A DNA stretch of 45,212 bases from an uncultured Hyphomicrobiales bacterium. GTDB lineage: Bacteria; Pseudomonadota; Alphaproteobacteria; Rhizobiales; Devosiaceae. Below the pieces are notes generated by a model that saw only the letters and a program-made list of their open reading frames with translations, was not told the DNA's origin and made no database searches. Below are positions 16,200 to 25,641 of this stretch, in pieces. Numbering within the stretch: position 1 is the first letter of the stretch; every line of letters starts with the position of its first letter. Location: positions 1 through 45,212 of the forward strand of contig CAIKKY010000009.1 in assembly GCA_903828145.1 (NCBI GenBank), written 5' to 3'. A program made the position numbers and the translations under genes.

Positions 16200-19100
16200 G
16201 GGACTATACCAGGATCTAGGGCGGGGGTGTCGGCGGCACGGTGGGTTTCAAACAGCAGGCGTTCGTGGGCGTTGAGCGGGTCGGGCGCGCCCCGCAGCCG
16301 CAGCACGATACGGCGCACGATATCTTCGGGTGTCCGCATCGCGTTGAGCGACATTAGCGGCAGGTCGATACCAAAGCGGCCCTCGAATCCGAGTTTGAAT
16401 TCTACGGCCATCAGCGAATCGAGGCCGAGCTGGTCGAGCGACTGACGCGGGTCGATCGTATCCGGCAGCATGCGCAGGATCCGGGCGAGTTCCGCGATTA
16501 CACCGTCCCGAACGATGCTGAGGGCTTCGGTTTCGGGCAGGTCGGCAATCTGGGTGGCGAGGTCCGCCGTCGGCAGTGTCGTGGCGGGCGTACCATCGGT
16601 CCGGCGGATGAAATCAAGACGTGGACTTTGGCTGACCGCGGAGGGAAGCAGCGCAAGCGCGGCCCCGAGATCAGCACAGATGGCGACGGGCGGAGCCTTG
16701 GGCCCCGCAGAGAGGAGCCGTCCAAGGTGGTTCAGGGCGTCAGCGGCGCTCATGGCGATGGACCGCAGCCGGACGCGGGCGGCGTTTGATCCCTCGGCAG
16801 ACGCTTCGGCCATGATTCCGGTGTTGCGGATGGGCCCCCATGCCACGGCGAGGCAGGGCATACCGGCGGCCCGGCGCGCGCGGGCGAAGCCTTCAAGAAA
16901 CGCGTTGGCGGCGGCATAGGCCGCCTGACCGGGATTGCCGAGCGTGGCGGCCAGCGAGGAATGGATGGTGAAGTGGCGCAGCGGCTGGTTCTCCAGCGCG
17001 CGCGACAGATTGAGAATGCCCGCAACCTTGGGGGCCAGAACCCGCTCGATCGCGCGGATCGAGAGCGAGTCCACCAAACCATCTTCGAGGTGCAGCGCGG
17101 AATGAACGACGCCGCTGATCGGCCCGAATTCGGCGCAAAGCCGACCAACCAGCGCTTCGGTCGCGCCGGGGACGGTGATGTCGACGGCGGCGGCGACGAC
17201 CTGTACCCCGGTCTGCCGCAAGGCGGCGACACGCGCGTCGAGCGTGGGATCGATGGTGCCGCGTCGGCTCGCCAGCACAAGTGTCCGGCACCCCTGTTCA
17301 TCAAGCCAGACAGCGGTTTCGAACCCGAAGCCCTGGGTCCCGCCGATGATGAGCTGCACGCCGTTCTGACCCAGATCGGGGGCGGGCGATGGCGCAGACA
17401 CGGCTGGCGGGCGGATGACGACTTTGCCGATATGGCCCCCCTGACGCATGAGCGCAAAGGCCTGCTTGACCTCATCGGCGTCAAACGCGACCACAGGGAG
17501 CGGGGTCAGGGTGCCCCGGGTAAGTCCAGCCCCAATAAAGCTCAGGCCGCGCTTCACCACATCGGGCCGGTGCTGCAGCACCTGATCGAGATCAACACCG
17601 AAATAGGCGATATTCTCCCGCATGGGGCGCAGGGGCAGCGCTGTGTTTTCAGCGAAATCGCGCTTTCCAAGTTCGATGAAGCGACCAAAGGGTGACAGGA
17701 GCCGCAGGCTGTGTTGCATCGCGGCCCCGCTCAGGCTGTTCAGCACCACATCGACGCCGCCGAAATCGCGGCGGATGTCAGCCGCAAAATCCAGGGATCG
17801 GGACTCATAGGCCGCCTCGGCCCCGTGGGCGAGCGCCAGGGCGCGCTTTGTGGGGGTGGATGCCGTAGTCAGCACCCGCGCGCCGCGGTTCCGGGCAATT
17901 TGCAGCGCCGCGAGCCCAACGCCGCCCGCGCCGCCATGGATCAGTACGCGTTCGCCGGGCCGAACGGCGGCAAGATCAATGAGGGCGTGCCAGGCGGTGA
18001 GGAAAGCAACCGGCAGGCTCGCCGCCGCCTCGGGACCCAGTCCGTCAGGCATGGCCATGACATCGGTGCGCCGCGCCCGCACATGGGTCCTGAAGCCGCC
18101 CGGTGCAACGCCAGCCACATCCGTGCCGATGGCAAGATCGGTAACCCCATCGCCGATGCGCGCGATAGAGCCTGAATATTCGAACCCGATCGCGGCCCCG
18201 GCAAAGCCGCCATCGAACAGATCGACAGGCAGCAGGCCCCCAGCCAGCATGACATCCCTGAAATTCAGGCCGATGGCCGTGACGGCGATTTCAACCTCGC
18301 CCGGTCGGGGCGCTGGCCGGTCGGTCGCGGTCCAGTCGGGCCCAAAGTGCCCGGCCGTGAGGTCGAGGCGGTGCGCCTCAGCCGTGGCGGCGAGGGTGAG
18401 TTTGCGCAGTCTCGGCACGGCAGCCGCGCGGCGCAGGTCAATCTCCTCATCGTCTGCTGCCGGATCGGCGCTCGGGACGGCCGCTTGGGGCGCGGTGTGG
18501 ATAAATCGCAGGGCAAGCGGGGCAAACTCCTGCCGCGCGACCCGCAAAAAGGCGGCAATCGCCTCGGCGGTCGGCTCGTCATCGGCGGCGTAGACGACGG
18601 TCAACGCGGTCACCGCCGTGGCGGCCGCCGTCATGATCTCGGCGCGCAGCGTCATCAGGAGCGCCGGGAGCGGCTGGGCCGTATCCAGCTCGATGGTCGT
18701 GCCGGTGTGGCGCAATACCGGTTCGTCCGATGGGACCACGGGCGGACGGAGACAGATGATGCCCGTCGCATCGATCTCGTCTGACAGCAGCAAGCCCTCG
18801 GCTTGCAATGCGCGGGCCAGCGTGGCTGCATCAGGGGGGATGCGGCCGAGGAGCAGGGCGAGTAGCGGGTCGGTGCCGGGGGTACCCGCCACGACGAGGC
18901 CATCGGGCTGCAGGTGGCGGCAGGCGCTGAGCAGATCGCTCCGCAGAACGGGCCGTTGGTCATCGAGGCTGGCCAGCACCAGCATGTCCCACTGCAATCC
19001 GGGACGCGGAGCGCCGGGTGCGAGATCGACCTCCACCACCTCCACCGAAGCCGGCAGGCTTTCGATCAGACGGTGCCGCCGCGCCGGGTCGCTCCCGGCG

Positions 19101-22100
19101 ATGCCAAGGTCGACGCGCCCGGCCCGATACAGGTCGAGGAGCGGTGCCAGCAGGGCTTCGGCATCCTGGGCAAGCAACAGAATCCTGAGCCGGGTGTCCG
19201 GTGCCTGGCTTAAGGCCGCATCAAGGGCTGCCGCCAATGCCGAGCGCAGCGGGACCATCGCCAGCCCATCGCGCAGAAAGCGCGGGGAGAGGGGCGATGC
19301 CGCCTCGGGCAGGCGGCCGGTCCGCAGGGCCTCGGGCAGGGCTTCCAGCGCGCCCAGTGTCAGCGCGAGGTCGGCGCTGGCCCGGGGATTTTCAACGATG
19401 AAGCTGCGCAGGATCGTGCGCGGATTTGCGCCCGAGAAGGCCAGCAGGCTGAAGCCAGAGACCTCGGGCCGAGCCAATCCGCCCGCGACGAGATCATCGG
19501 CCAGAAGGCGGAGGATGCGCGACAACGGGGCCGCATGGGCTTCGCCACCCGCCCAGTGCGCGGGATCGAACCGGCGGGCTTTGCCAGCACGCGCGCGCAG
19601 GAGTTGGGCGAGACGGCGCCGGGCATAGGCGCGCAGCAGCAGCCAGCTTTCCGGGGGCGGGGTGGGTGCGGTGGTCAGGGCTATTGGCCCAACCGGCCGC
19701 ATGGGCACCAGAGGATAGGCCTCGGAGGCAAACAGGCCGACTCCGCCGCCTGCCCGTCTGGTCGAGATCAGCCGGAACACCGCTCCGGTCATGCCAGCGA
19801 CAACCGAGCCCGCCTGGTCGCGCAATTCGATGGTCCAGACGGAAATGCCACCGCCAGAGCGCTCGCGGGCGAGCCCGGCGCTGGCAATAACCGGATTGTC
19901 GGCGAAGACACGCACGGTGCCGAACCGGACCGGAACATGCAGAGACTGTGTGTCTCCCTCGTCGTCGATGATCCCAAGGAGCGCCTGAAACACGCTGTCG
20001 AGGCTGGCGGGGTCCAGCGCGCATCCGGGCAGTGACGGCAGCGTCGCCGGTGTCAGCGTGACCTCGAGGCGATCTGGCGTCCGGTCGATCTGGGCGAGCC
20101 GTTGGAACGAAGGGCCATAGTGCAGACCGGCCGCGAGCGCCCGCTCGGCTACCATGGCGACCGACACGATGGAGTCGGGCGATCCGGCGGGCGGCAGAGG
20201 GTGCCAGCGGTCGCCCGCATCGAGGATCTGGGCCTGCGCATGCACCACCCAGCCATCATCATCAAAGCGTCGGCGTGACTCGATGCGCAGCCGCCCCGAG
20301 GTCCCCTCGATGCTGACACGCAGTTCGCGCATCTGTCCTGTGGGCAGCATCAGGGGCGAAACCAGATCGAAGTCGCAAAGACTGAGCCCGGTGGTGCTGT
20401 CCAGCGCGCGCGCGGCGCTCATTGCCAGATCCAGCAAAGCCGAGCCGGGGACCACCACATCCCCTTCGATTCGATGGTCGGCCAGCGATCCGATCCGGGT
20501 GATGTCGATGAGCTGACGCCACTCGGTGGCGTCTGGGCGCAGCCTCGGGCCCAGCAGCGGATGGGGACTGTCGGTCCCGAACAGATCGATGCGTTCGGCG
20601 CTGGCCGGGGCGCGCAGCTCCTGCCGCTGCCAGGGGTAGTGTGGGAGCGTGACGCGCCGGTCGCGGACCTGCGGGGCCACGGGCTTTGGGCCACCGCCAT
20701 GGGCCATGATGCGCCCGGCGGCGCGGCGCACCGGGTCGCCAGCGCGGCGCTCATCGCGATCGGAGAGGCTTTCGAGAACTGGAAGGTCCAGCCCCACCGC
20801 CGCCAGGGAGTCGCGGGTGGCCTGGAGCAGGAGCGCCCGCGACCCGATTTCCATGAACAGGGTCGCCCCCGCAGCCGCAGCGGCAAGGATCGCATCGCGA
20901 TAGGCCACAGGCTCGCGCATGTTGCGCCACCAATAGGCACCATCAAGGCCAGCGGGACCGATGATGCTGCCCGTGACCGTCGAGACCATGGTGCTGGTCG
21001 GCTTGCCGCTTTGGCTGAGTGGCGGCAGGGCCCTGTGGAAATCGTCGGCCAGATCGTCGAGATGGCGGGAGTGAAACGGGTAGGCCAGCGCCATGGGCCG
21101 TACGGCGATGCGGCGGGCCCGGGCTTTGGCCGAGAAATCTGCCATGGCGGCGGCATCACCGGATAGCGTTGTCGAGCGCGGCCCGTTTTCGGCGGCAATG
21201 TCGATATCGGCACCCAGCGCCTCCACCTCGGCGCGGCTGGCGGCAGCCACGGCCATGGTGCCCCGTCCAAAGGCACGTTCCTGCACAGTGGCCCGCGCAT
21301 GAACGAGACCCGTCGCTTCGGTGAGCGAGAGAAGGCCTGCGGCATGGGCCGCCGCCACTTCGCCCAGGCTGTGCCCCAGAACCAGATCGGGTCGTATACA
21401 ATCAGCATCCAGCGCCGCCGCCAGCGCGGCCTGGACGGCAAAGACCATGGGCTGAGCGACGATGCCGCGCTCAAGCCTGTGGTCCAGATCCGGCGCGCCA
21501 AGGGCCTCGGCGATCGACCACCCTGCGTGGACCTCATAGGCCCGGGACACGGCGTCGAACATGGCGCGAAACGCCGTGTTGCGCTCATAGGCCGCGCGGC
21601 CCATGCCGGCATATTGCAGGCCGTTGCCGGGAAAAATGAAACAGACCTGAGGCGCCGGGGCCATCCCGCGCCCCGTTGCAAGGGCGTCGTTGGCCTTCCC
21701 GGCGCTGAAATCGACAAGCGCGTCCTCTGCCGACCCGGACGTTGACAGGTCCAGCACCAACCGATGCGCCAGAGTGCTCCGCGCAGTGGCTGCTGCAGCA
21801 AGGACAGGGGCCGGAACGCCGGCCGCCAGCTCTGTGGCATAGGCGCCAGCTAAGGCCCGAAGCGCTGCCTCGCTGGCCGCGCTGATGACCAGCCGGTCGC
21901 TTTGCGGCGGCGGGCCTGGCGGGGCTGCTGGTGCCGATTGCAGAACCGCATGGGCATTGGTGCCGCCGAAGCCAAAGGACGAAACGCCAGCGTACAGATC
22001 GCCCGTGTCGGCCAGCGCCATTGTGCGAAGGGGCAGCATCAGGCCCATGGCTTCGAAATCGAGCAGCGGCTCTTCGGCTGCGACATGCAACGTCGCCGGC

Positions 22101-23221
22101 AGGTTTCGCCGCTCGAGCGCCCGGACGGCCTTGATGAGCCCGGCAAGCCCGGAAGCCGGTTCGGGATGGCCGATGTTGGACTTGATTGACCCGATGGGGA
22201 GGGGGGCGGCACGGCCGCGCCCCAAAACGCGCGACAGGGCCGCGGCTTCAATCGGGTCGCCGACCCGGGTGCCGGTGCCATGGGCTTCGACGAAGGCTAT
22301 GCTGTCGGCGGATAGGCCGAGGCCGGTGTAGATCCGCTCGAGGAGGGCCACCTGACTTTCGAGGCGCGGCAGTGCAATTCCAGACGTTCGACCATCCGAA
22401 TTGGTCTGCGCATCGCAGAGCCGGGCACGCATGGACCCCGGCACGGCGTCGGAGTCGCGGGTGAGGACGATGGCCACCGCCCCTTCGGCGCGCACATAGC
22501 CGTCGCCTTTCGATGAAAAAGGTCGGCAAAGCCCCGTCGGCGACAGCATGGCTGCGGCCGAAAAACCAATGAAGGGCACTGGCGACAGCAAGAGATTGAC
22601 ACCGCCGACGATGGCGCGCTCAACGCGCCCGCTCTGGAGGTCGGCCACTGCCTGGGCCAGGGCGACGAGCGACGAGGAACAGGCCGTGTCGATGGTAAAG
22701 CTTGGTCCGCGCAGATCAAAGACATGGGAGATGCGGTTGGAGAGCACCGACAGGGTGTTGCCGGTCATGAATCCAGCGTCGATCGCCGCCGGATCGGCAG
22801 CAAACAGGCTGGCATGATCGAGGCCCGATGCGCCGATATAGACGCCCGTGGTGCTGCCGGCGATGCTCTCGACCGCCAAACCGGCATCCTCAAGCGCTTC
22901 CCAGACGACCTCGAGCAGAATGCGCTGCTGCGGGTCCATCTGCACCGCCTCACGCGGTGATATGCCGAACACGGCCGGATCAACCGCAAACGGGGCCTCG
23001 AGATAGCCCCCCGCGAAACTGTAGGACAGACCCGCCTGCCGCTCGCCGTCGGCCCGGAACCGCTCCACCGACCAGCGCCCCCTGGGGGCGGCGGACACGG
23101 CGCAGCCGCCCGCATCCAGCAACCGGTCAAGGGCGGCGAGGTCTGGCGCGCCGGGCAGCCGACAGGCCATGCCGATCAGCGCCAGTGGCGACTTCTGCTC
23201 TCTTCCGGATTGGGGCGTCAT
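16196..23221 (-). CDS. RkpA-like iterative FAS/type I PKS, KS-AT-DH-psiMT-ER-KR-ACP
   Basis: 2341 aa, one complete reducing module. KS about 10-430 has Cys181 (DTACSSS), His314 (EAHGTGT) and His352 (NIGHPE). AT about 525-820 has Ser618 in GHSLG and PFHS at 715-718, suggesting malonyl rather than methylmalonyl use. DH about 880-1150 has His916 (HRIEGDVVVP) and Asp1075 in DSVFQ. Residues 1190-1500 have a methyltransferase-like layout but lack the glycine-rich SAM loop. ER about 1620-1940 has HGGAGGVGL. KR about 1950-2180 has GGTQGFG, Ser2089, Tyr2102 and Asn2106. ACP about 2230-2310 has Ser2269 (LGLDSL). There is no thioesterase. The layout equals that of animal-type FAS and rhizobial RkpA. It is the first gene of the minus operon and is coupled to the oxoamine synthase. 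It is expected to make a saturated acyl chain. Confidence 0.93.
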   Translation of the reverse strand: MTPQSGREQKSPLALIGMACRLPGAPDLAALDRLLDAGGCAVSAAPRGRWSVERFRADGERQAGLSYSFAGGYLEAPFAVDPAVFGISPREAVQMDPQQRILLEVVWEALEDAGLAVESIAGSTTGVYIGASGLDHASLFAADPAAIDAGFMTGNTLSVLSNRISHVFDLRGPSFTIDTACSSSLVALAQAVADLQSGRVERAIVGGVNLLLSPVPFIGFSAAAMLSPTGLCRPFSSKGDGYVRAEGAVAIVLTRDSDAVPGSMRARLCDAQTNSDGRTSGIALPRLESQVALLERIYTGLGLSADSIAFVEAHGTGTRVGDPIEAAALSRVLGRGRAAPLPIGSIKSNIGHPEPASGLAGLIKAVRALERRNLPATLHVAAEEPLLDFEAMGLMLPLRTMALADTGDLYAGVSSFGFGGTNAHAVLQSAPAAPPGPPPQSDRLVISAASEAALRALAGAYATELAAGVPAPVLAAAATARSTLAHRLVLDLSTSGSAEDALVDFSAGKANDALATGRGMAPAPQVCFIFPGNGLQYAGMGRAAYERNTAFRAMFDAVSRAYEVHAGWSIAEALGAPDLDHRLERGIVAQPMVFAVQAALAAALDADCIRPDLVLGHSLGEVAAAHAAGLLSLTEATGLVHARATVQERAFGRGTMAVAAASRAEVEALGADIDIAAENGPRSTTLSGDAAAMADFSAKARARRIAVRPMALAYPFHSRHLDDLADDFHRALPPLSQSGKPTSTMVSTVTGSIIGPAGLDGAYWWRNMREPVAYRDAILAAAAAGATLFMEIGSRALLLQATRDSLAAVGLDLPVLESLSDRDERRAGDPVRRAAGRIMAHGGGPKPVAPQVRDRRVTLPHYPWQRQELRAPASAERIDLFGTDSPHPLLGPRLRPDATEWRQLIDITRIGSLADHRIEGDVVVPGSALLDLAMSAARALDSTTGLSLCDFDLVSPLMLPTGQMRELRVSIEGTSGRLRIESRRRFDDDGWVVHAQAQILDAGDRWHPLPPAGSPDSIVSVAMVAERALAAGLHYGPSFQRLAQIDRTPDRLEVTLTPATLPSLPGCALDPASLDSVFQALLGIIDDEGDTQSLHVPVRFGTVRVFADNPVIASAGLARERSGGGISVWTIELRDQAGSVVAGMTGAVFRLISTRRAGGGVGLFASEAYPLVPMRPVGPIALTTAPTPPPESWLLLRAYARRRLAQLLRARAGKARRFDPAHWAGGEAHAAPLSRILRLLADDLVAGGLARPEVSGFSLLAFSGANPRTILRSFIVENPRASADLALTLGALEALPEALRTGRLPEAASPLSPRFLRDGLAMVPLRSALAAALDAALSQAPDTRLRILLLAQDAEALLAPLLDLYRAGRVDLGIAGSDPARRHRLIESLPASVEVVEVDLAPGAPRPGLQWDMLVLASLDDQRPVLRSDLLSACRHLQPDGLVVAGTPGTDPLLALLLGRIPPDAATLARALQAEGLLLSDEIDATGIICLRPPVVPSDEPVLRHTGTTIELDTAQPLPALLMTLRAEIMTAAATAVTALTVVYAADDEPTAEAIAAFLRVARQEFAPLALRFIHTAPQAAVPSADPAADDEEIDLRRAAAVPRLRKLTLAATAEAHRLDLTAGHFGPDWTATDRPAPRPGEVEIAVTAIGLNFRDVMLAGGLLPVDLFDGGFAGAAIGFEYSGSIARIGDGVTDLAIGTDVAGVAPGGFRTHVRARRTDVMAMPDGLGPEAAASLPVAFLTAWHALIDLAAVRPGERVLIHGGAGGVGLAALQIARNRGARVLTTASTPTKRALALAHGAEAAYESRSLDFAADIRRDFGGVDVVLNSLSGAAMQHSLRLLSPFGRFIELGKRDFAENTALPLRPMRENIAYFGVDLDQVLQHRPDVVKRGLSFIGAGLTRGTLTPLPVVAFDADEVKQAFALMRQGGHIGKVVIRPPAVSAPSPAPDLGQNGVQLIIGGTQGFGFETAVWLDEQGCRTLVLASRRGTIDPTLDARVAALRQTGVQVVAAAVDITVPGATEALVGRLCAEFGPISGVVHSALHLEDGLVDSLSIRAIERVLAPKVAGILNLSRALENQPLRHFTIHSSLAATLGNPGQAAYAAANAFLEGFARARRAAGMPCLAVAWGPIRNTGIMAEASAEGSNAARVRLRSIAMSAADALNHLGRLLSAGPKAPPVAICADLGAALALLPSAVSQSPRLDFIRRTDGTPATTLPTADLATQIADLPETEALSIVRDGVIAELARILRMLPDTIDPRQSLDQLGLDSLMAVEFKLGFEGRFGIDLPLMSLNAMRTPEDIVRRIVLRLRGAPDPLNAHERLLFETHRAADTPALDPGIVP

Positions 23222-23334
23222 GACTCTGGTTGAGGTAACGGCGCGCCAACGAATTGCTGGCGAGAAAAACGGTTATGTATTACTGAACAGCCGCGCGGAG
23301 CAACACGATTAGCCTCGCTTGAGAACGCGAAAAA
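23222..23334. promoter_or_regulatory. Divergent promoter region of the PKS operon and GT-fusion operon
   Basis: The 113-bp gap between divergent starts at 23221 and 23335 is AT-rich compared with its flanks. Plus-strand candidate: TTGCTG at 23254-23259 and TATTAC at 23278-23283 with an 18-bp spacer, about 50 bases before the TTG start. On the minus strand, TAATAC and TACATA lie in the overlapping segment 23276-23287 with TTGCTC upstream. Neither set is strong. The overlap implies the two operons may be expressed in competition or together. Confidence 0.4.
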
Positions 23335-25641
23335 TTGACGAACAGATTGCTCCAATCCGCCGAAATCCTATTCATTGGACATGACTATCATCGCCATACC
23401 CAATCGTCTCAGTTCTTCCACGATGTTCTAAGTGAACTCGGTACGGTTGAAGACTTATATGACGACTCTTACTTAGCTCAGGGTCGGCGACGCGATTATC
23501 GCACCTTGGTAGAGGCGCGGAACTACTCGCTGATTGTGGTGTGGCAGATCGAATATGCCGCCGAGCAGCTCGCGGGCCTTTCCAACGTTGTCTTCGTTCC
23601 CATGTTCGATAGTTGTCGGCTGGTTCGATCTGGCTTCTGGCGCAACCTTGCGGGGATGCGGGTTCTCGCCTTTTCGCTGGAGGTGTTGCGATGGGCCCAG
23701 GAGGGCGGGTGTTCGGCGCGATACGTTCAGTTCTGGCCGGAAAAACCGGATACGACGACGCCGGTGCAGCGGCGGGCCGATCGGGCGTTCTACTGGTATC
23801 GACGCAATGATGTGTCTTTGTCACGGCTTGAGTGGATTACGCAGAACCTCAAGATTCGCGATCTGGTCATTCAGCACCATCCTGATCCGACGGTTGTCGA
23901 TCCCCTGCCCGAACGGGCCTTTGCCGAACGCCTCAGTCCGACGCTTCACTTTACGACGTGGCAGGCGGACCGGTCGGCGCTCCGCGCTGAACTGGCCCAG
24001 GCTGGCTGCTATGTTGCGAGCCGCGCCTATGAAGGGATCGGCATGGCCTTTCTCGAAGCCATGACCGAAGGCTGTGCGGTGGTGGCGCCGCGCAATGCAA
24101 CCTACACCGATTACATCGTGTCGGGCGAAACCGGCTATCTGTATGACGCGCACTACCCGATGCGCCTTGATCCCGCTGCGGTTTCCCGTATCGGCGCGGC
24201 AGCGGCCGAGGCCGCGCGCCTCGGGCGGGCGCAGTGGTTGGCCTCTATCCCCGCGCTCCTTGACTGGCTGCATTCGGGCACGGGCACCGGCGCAATCCTG
24301 CCCGCAGTTCGGTCCGCCGAAAGCCCTGTCGTCGGCGGCAGCGGTCTACCGATCATCAGCGTCGTCACGGTCGTGCGGAATGCGCCCGAGGCCCTGGCGC
24401 GGACCATCGCCTCGGTGGCTGCGCAGCGCGGGGTCGCCTTCGCCTTCATCATCGTCGATGGCCAGTCTGACGATGATACGCTTGCCGTCGCGCGCGCCCA
24501 CGCCGACAGCGTGGACCAGATCGTTTCGCGCGCCGACGCGGGTATCTACGACGCGATGAACCGCAGCCTCGAGTTTGTCACCAGCCCCTATGTGCTGTTC
24601 ATGAATGCTGGCGACACCTTTGTCGGCCCCGACAGTCTTGCCGAGCTGATGGCCGGAGCAGCCCCGGACGATGACGTTGTTTTCGGCCATCACCTCTATT
24701 GCCGTGCCGATGGCACGGCCTTTTTGCATCGGGCCAACGCCTTCGCTGAAACCCTCGATGCGCTGCAGCTCGGGCGGCTGACCGATGCCTGGGAGCATGG
24801 CCTGCCGTGCCACCAGGCCACGGTGACCCGCACCGCGCTGTTGCGCGCGCTGCCCTACAGGGTTGAATACACGATTGCGGCGGACCGCGATTTCCTGTTC
24901 CGCGCCGCCCAAACGGGGGCCCGCTTCCGCCACGTTGATCGCTATGTGGCGCGCTATGAAGCCGGGGGCTTTTCGGCGCAACGGCCGTTCGACTGCGTTC
25001 GTGAATGGCAGGCGATTGCTCTGGCCCACACGGGGGACCGGGCCCGTGTGCGGTCCTTCTATGCCTTGCGTCTGCTCGAAGCCTTCGAGCACCAGATGAT
25101 GAGGAGCGGTCTGTTCGGCGCGGTCTGGCTGATGATCATCCATGCCGGCGTGCTCCTTGGTGCGCTCGGTCGCGCCGATCTCAAGGTTGTAGCGCGCCAT
25201 CTCGTGCAGAACGCGCGGGCGGTCATCCGCCGTGCCCGCGACGCCTCGGGCCGGTTAAGCCTCGACTTTGGCGCGCACAACCGCTCGTCTGATCTCGCCT
25301 GTGTGGGGTTTTCCCCTCCCGAAACTCACGGCTCGTGGACGGATCGGGCTGAGGCCGAAATCATCCTGCCCGTCCGATCCGGGCCCTTCGTTGAGGTGAA
25401 CATCGTGCTTCGCGCCCTGTCGAGCCAACTCGCCGCCGAACCCATCGGGCTGTTCGCCAATGATACGCTGGTTGGTCGGTTCATCTTCAGGCGGGGGCAC
25501 AACCGGATCGCCTTGCCCCAGCCGATGGCCGTGCGGACCTTGCGGTTCGACATGCCGGCCACGCTGTCTCTGCGCGATCTGGGGACCGGGGCCGACGAGC
25601 GGAGCCTTGGCCTCATGCTCGCGCGTCTGGTGCTGCGATGA
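23335..25641 (+). CDS. Fused GT4-like + GT2 glycosyltransferase with C-terminal beta module
   Basis: 768 aa in three parts. Residues 1-320 resemble a GT-B donor/acceptor pair ending in a GT4-like segment (GIGMAFLEAMTEGCAVVAPR). Residues about 339-590 are a GT-A family 2 domain: ISVVTVVRNAPEAL, FIIVDGQSDDDT, then ADAGIYDAMNRSL and NAGDTF as the metal site. This type resembles WcaA/colanic-acid transferases. Residues 658-768 are a beta-rich end beginning GFSPPETHGSWTD and closing with LGLMLARLVLR, like the ends of three other proteins in the locus. The start is TTG at 23335: an in-frame TGA lies five codons upstream and the next Met is deep inside. The next gene is coupled by ATGA. It probably adds two sugars in sequence. 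Confidence 0.82.
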   Translation: MTNRLLQSAEILFIGHDYHRHTQSSQFFHDVLSELGTVEDLYDDSYLAQGRRRDYRTLVEARNYSLIVVWQIEYAAEQLAGLSNVVFVPMFDSCRLVRSGFWRNLAGMRVLAFSLEVLRWAQEGGCSARYVQFWPEKPDTTTPVQRRADRAFYWYRRNDVSLSRLEWITQNLKIRDLVIQHHPDPTVVDPLPERAFAERLSPTLHFTTWQADRSALRAELAQAGCYVASRAYEGIGMAFLEAMTEGCAVVAPRNATYTDYIVSGETGYLYDAHYPMRLDPAAVSRIGAAAAEAARLGRAQWLASIPALLDWLHSGTGTGAILPAVRSAESPVVGGSGLPIISVVTVVRNAPEALARTIASVAAQRGVAFAFIIVDGQSDDDTLAVARAHADSVDQIVSRADAGIYDAMNRSLEFVTSPYVLFMNAGDTFVGPDSLAELMAGAAPDDDVVFGHHLYCRADGTAFLHRANAFAETLDALQLGRLTDAWEHGLPCHQATVTRTALLRALPYRVEYTIAADRDFLFRAAQTGARFRHVDRYVARYEAGGFSAQRPFDCVREWQAIALAHTGDRARVRSFYALRLLEAFEHQMMRSGLFGAVWLMIIHAGVLLGALGRADLKVVARHLVQNARAVIRRARDASGRLSLDFGAHNRSSDLACVGFSPPETHGSWTDRAEAEIILPVRSGPFVEVNIVLRALSSQLAAEPIGLFANDTLVGRFIFRRGHNRIALPQPMAVRTLRFDMPATLSLRDLGTGADERSLGLMLARLVLR

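Noticed and set aside
16196-23221. Heterocyst-glycolipid, polyunsaturated fatty acid or antibiotic PKS
   Set aside because: One full reducing module with an oxoamine synthase, an SDR and a capsule-type context fits the rhizobial RkpA group better. There is no multiple-ACP array and no modular assembly line.
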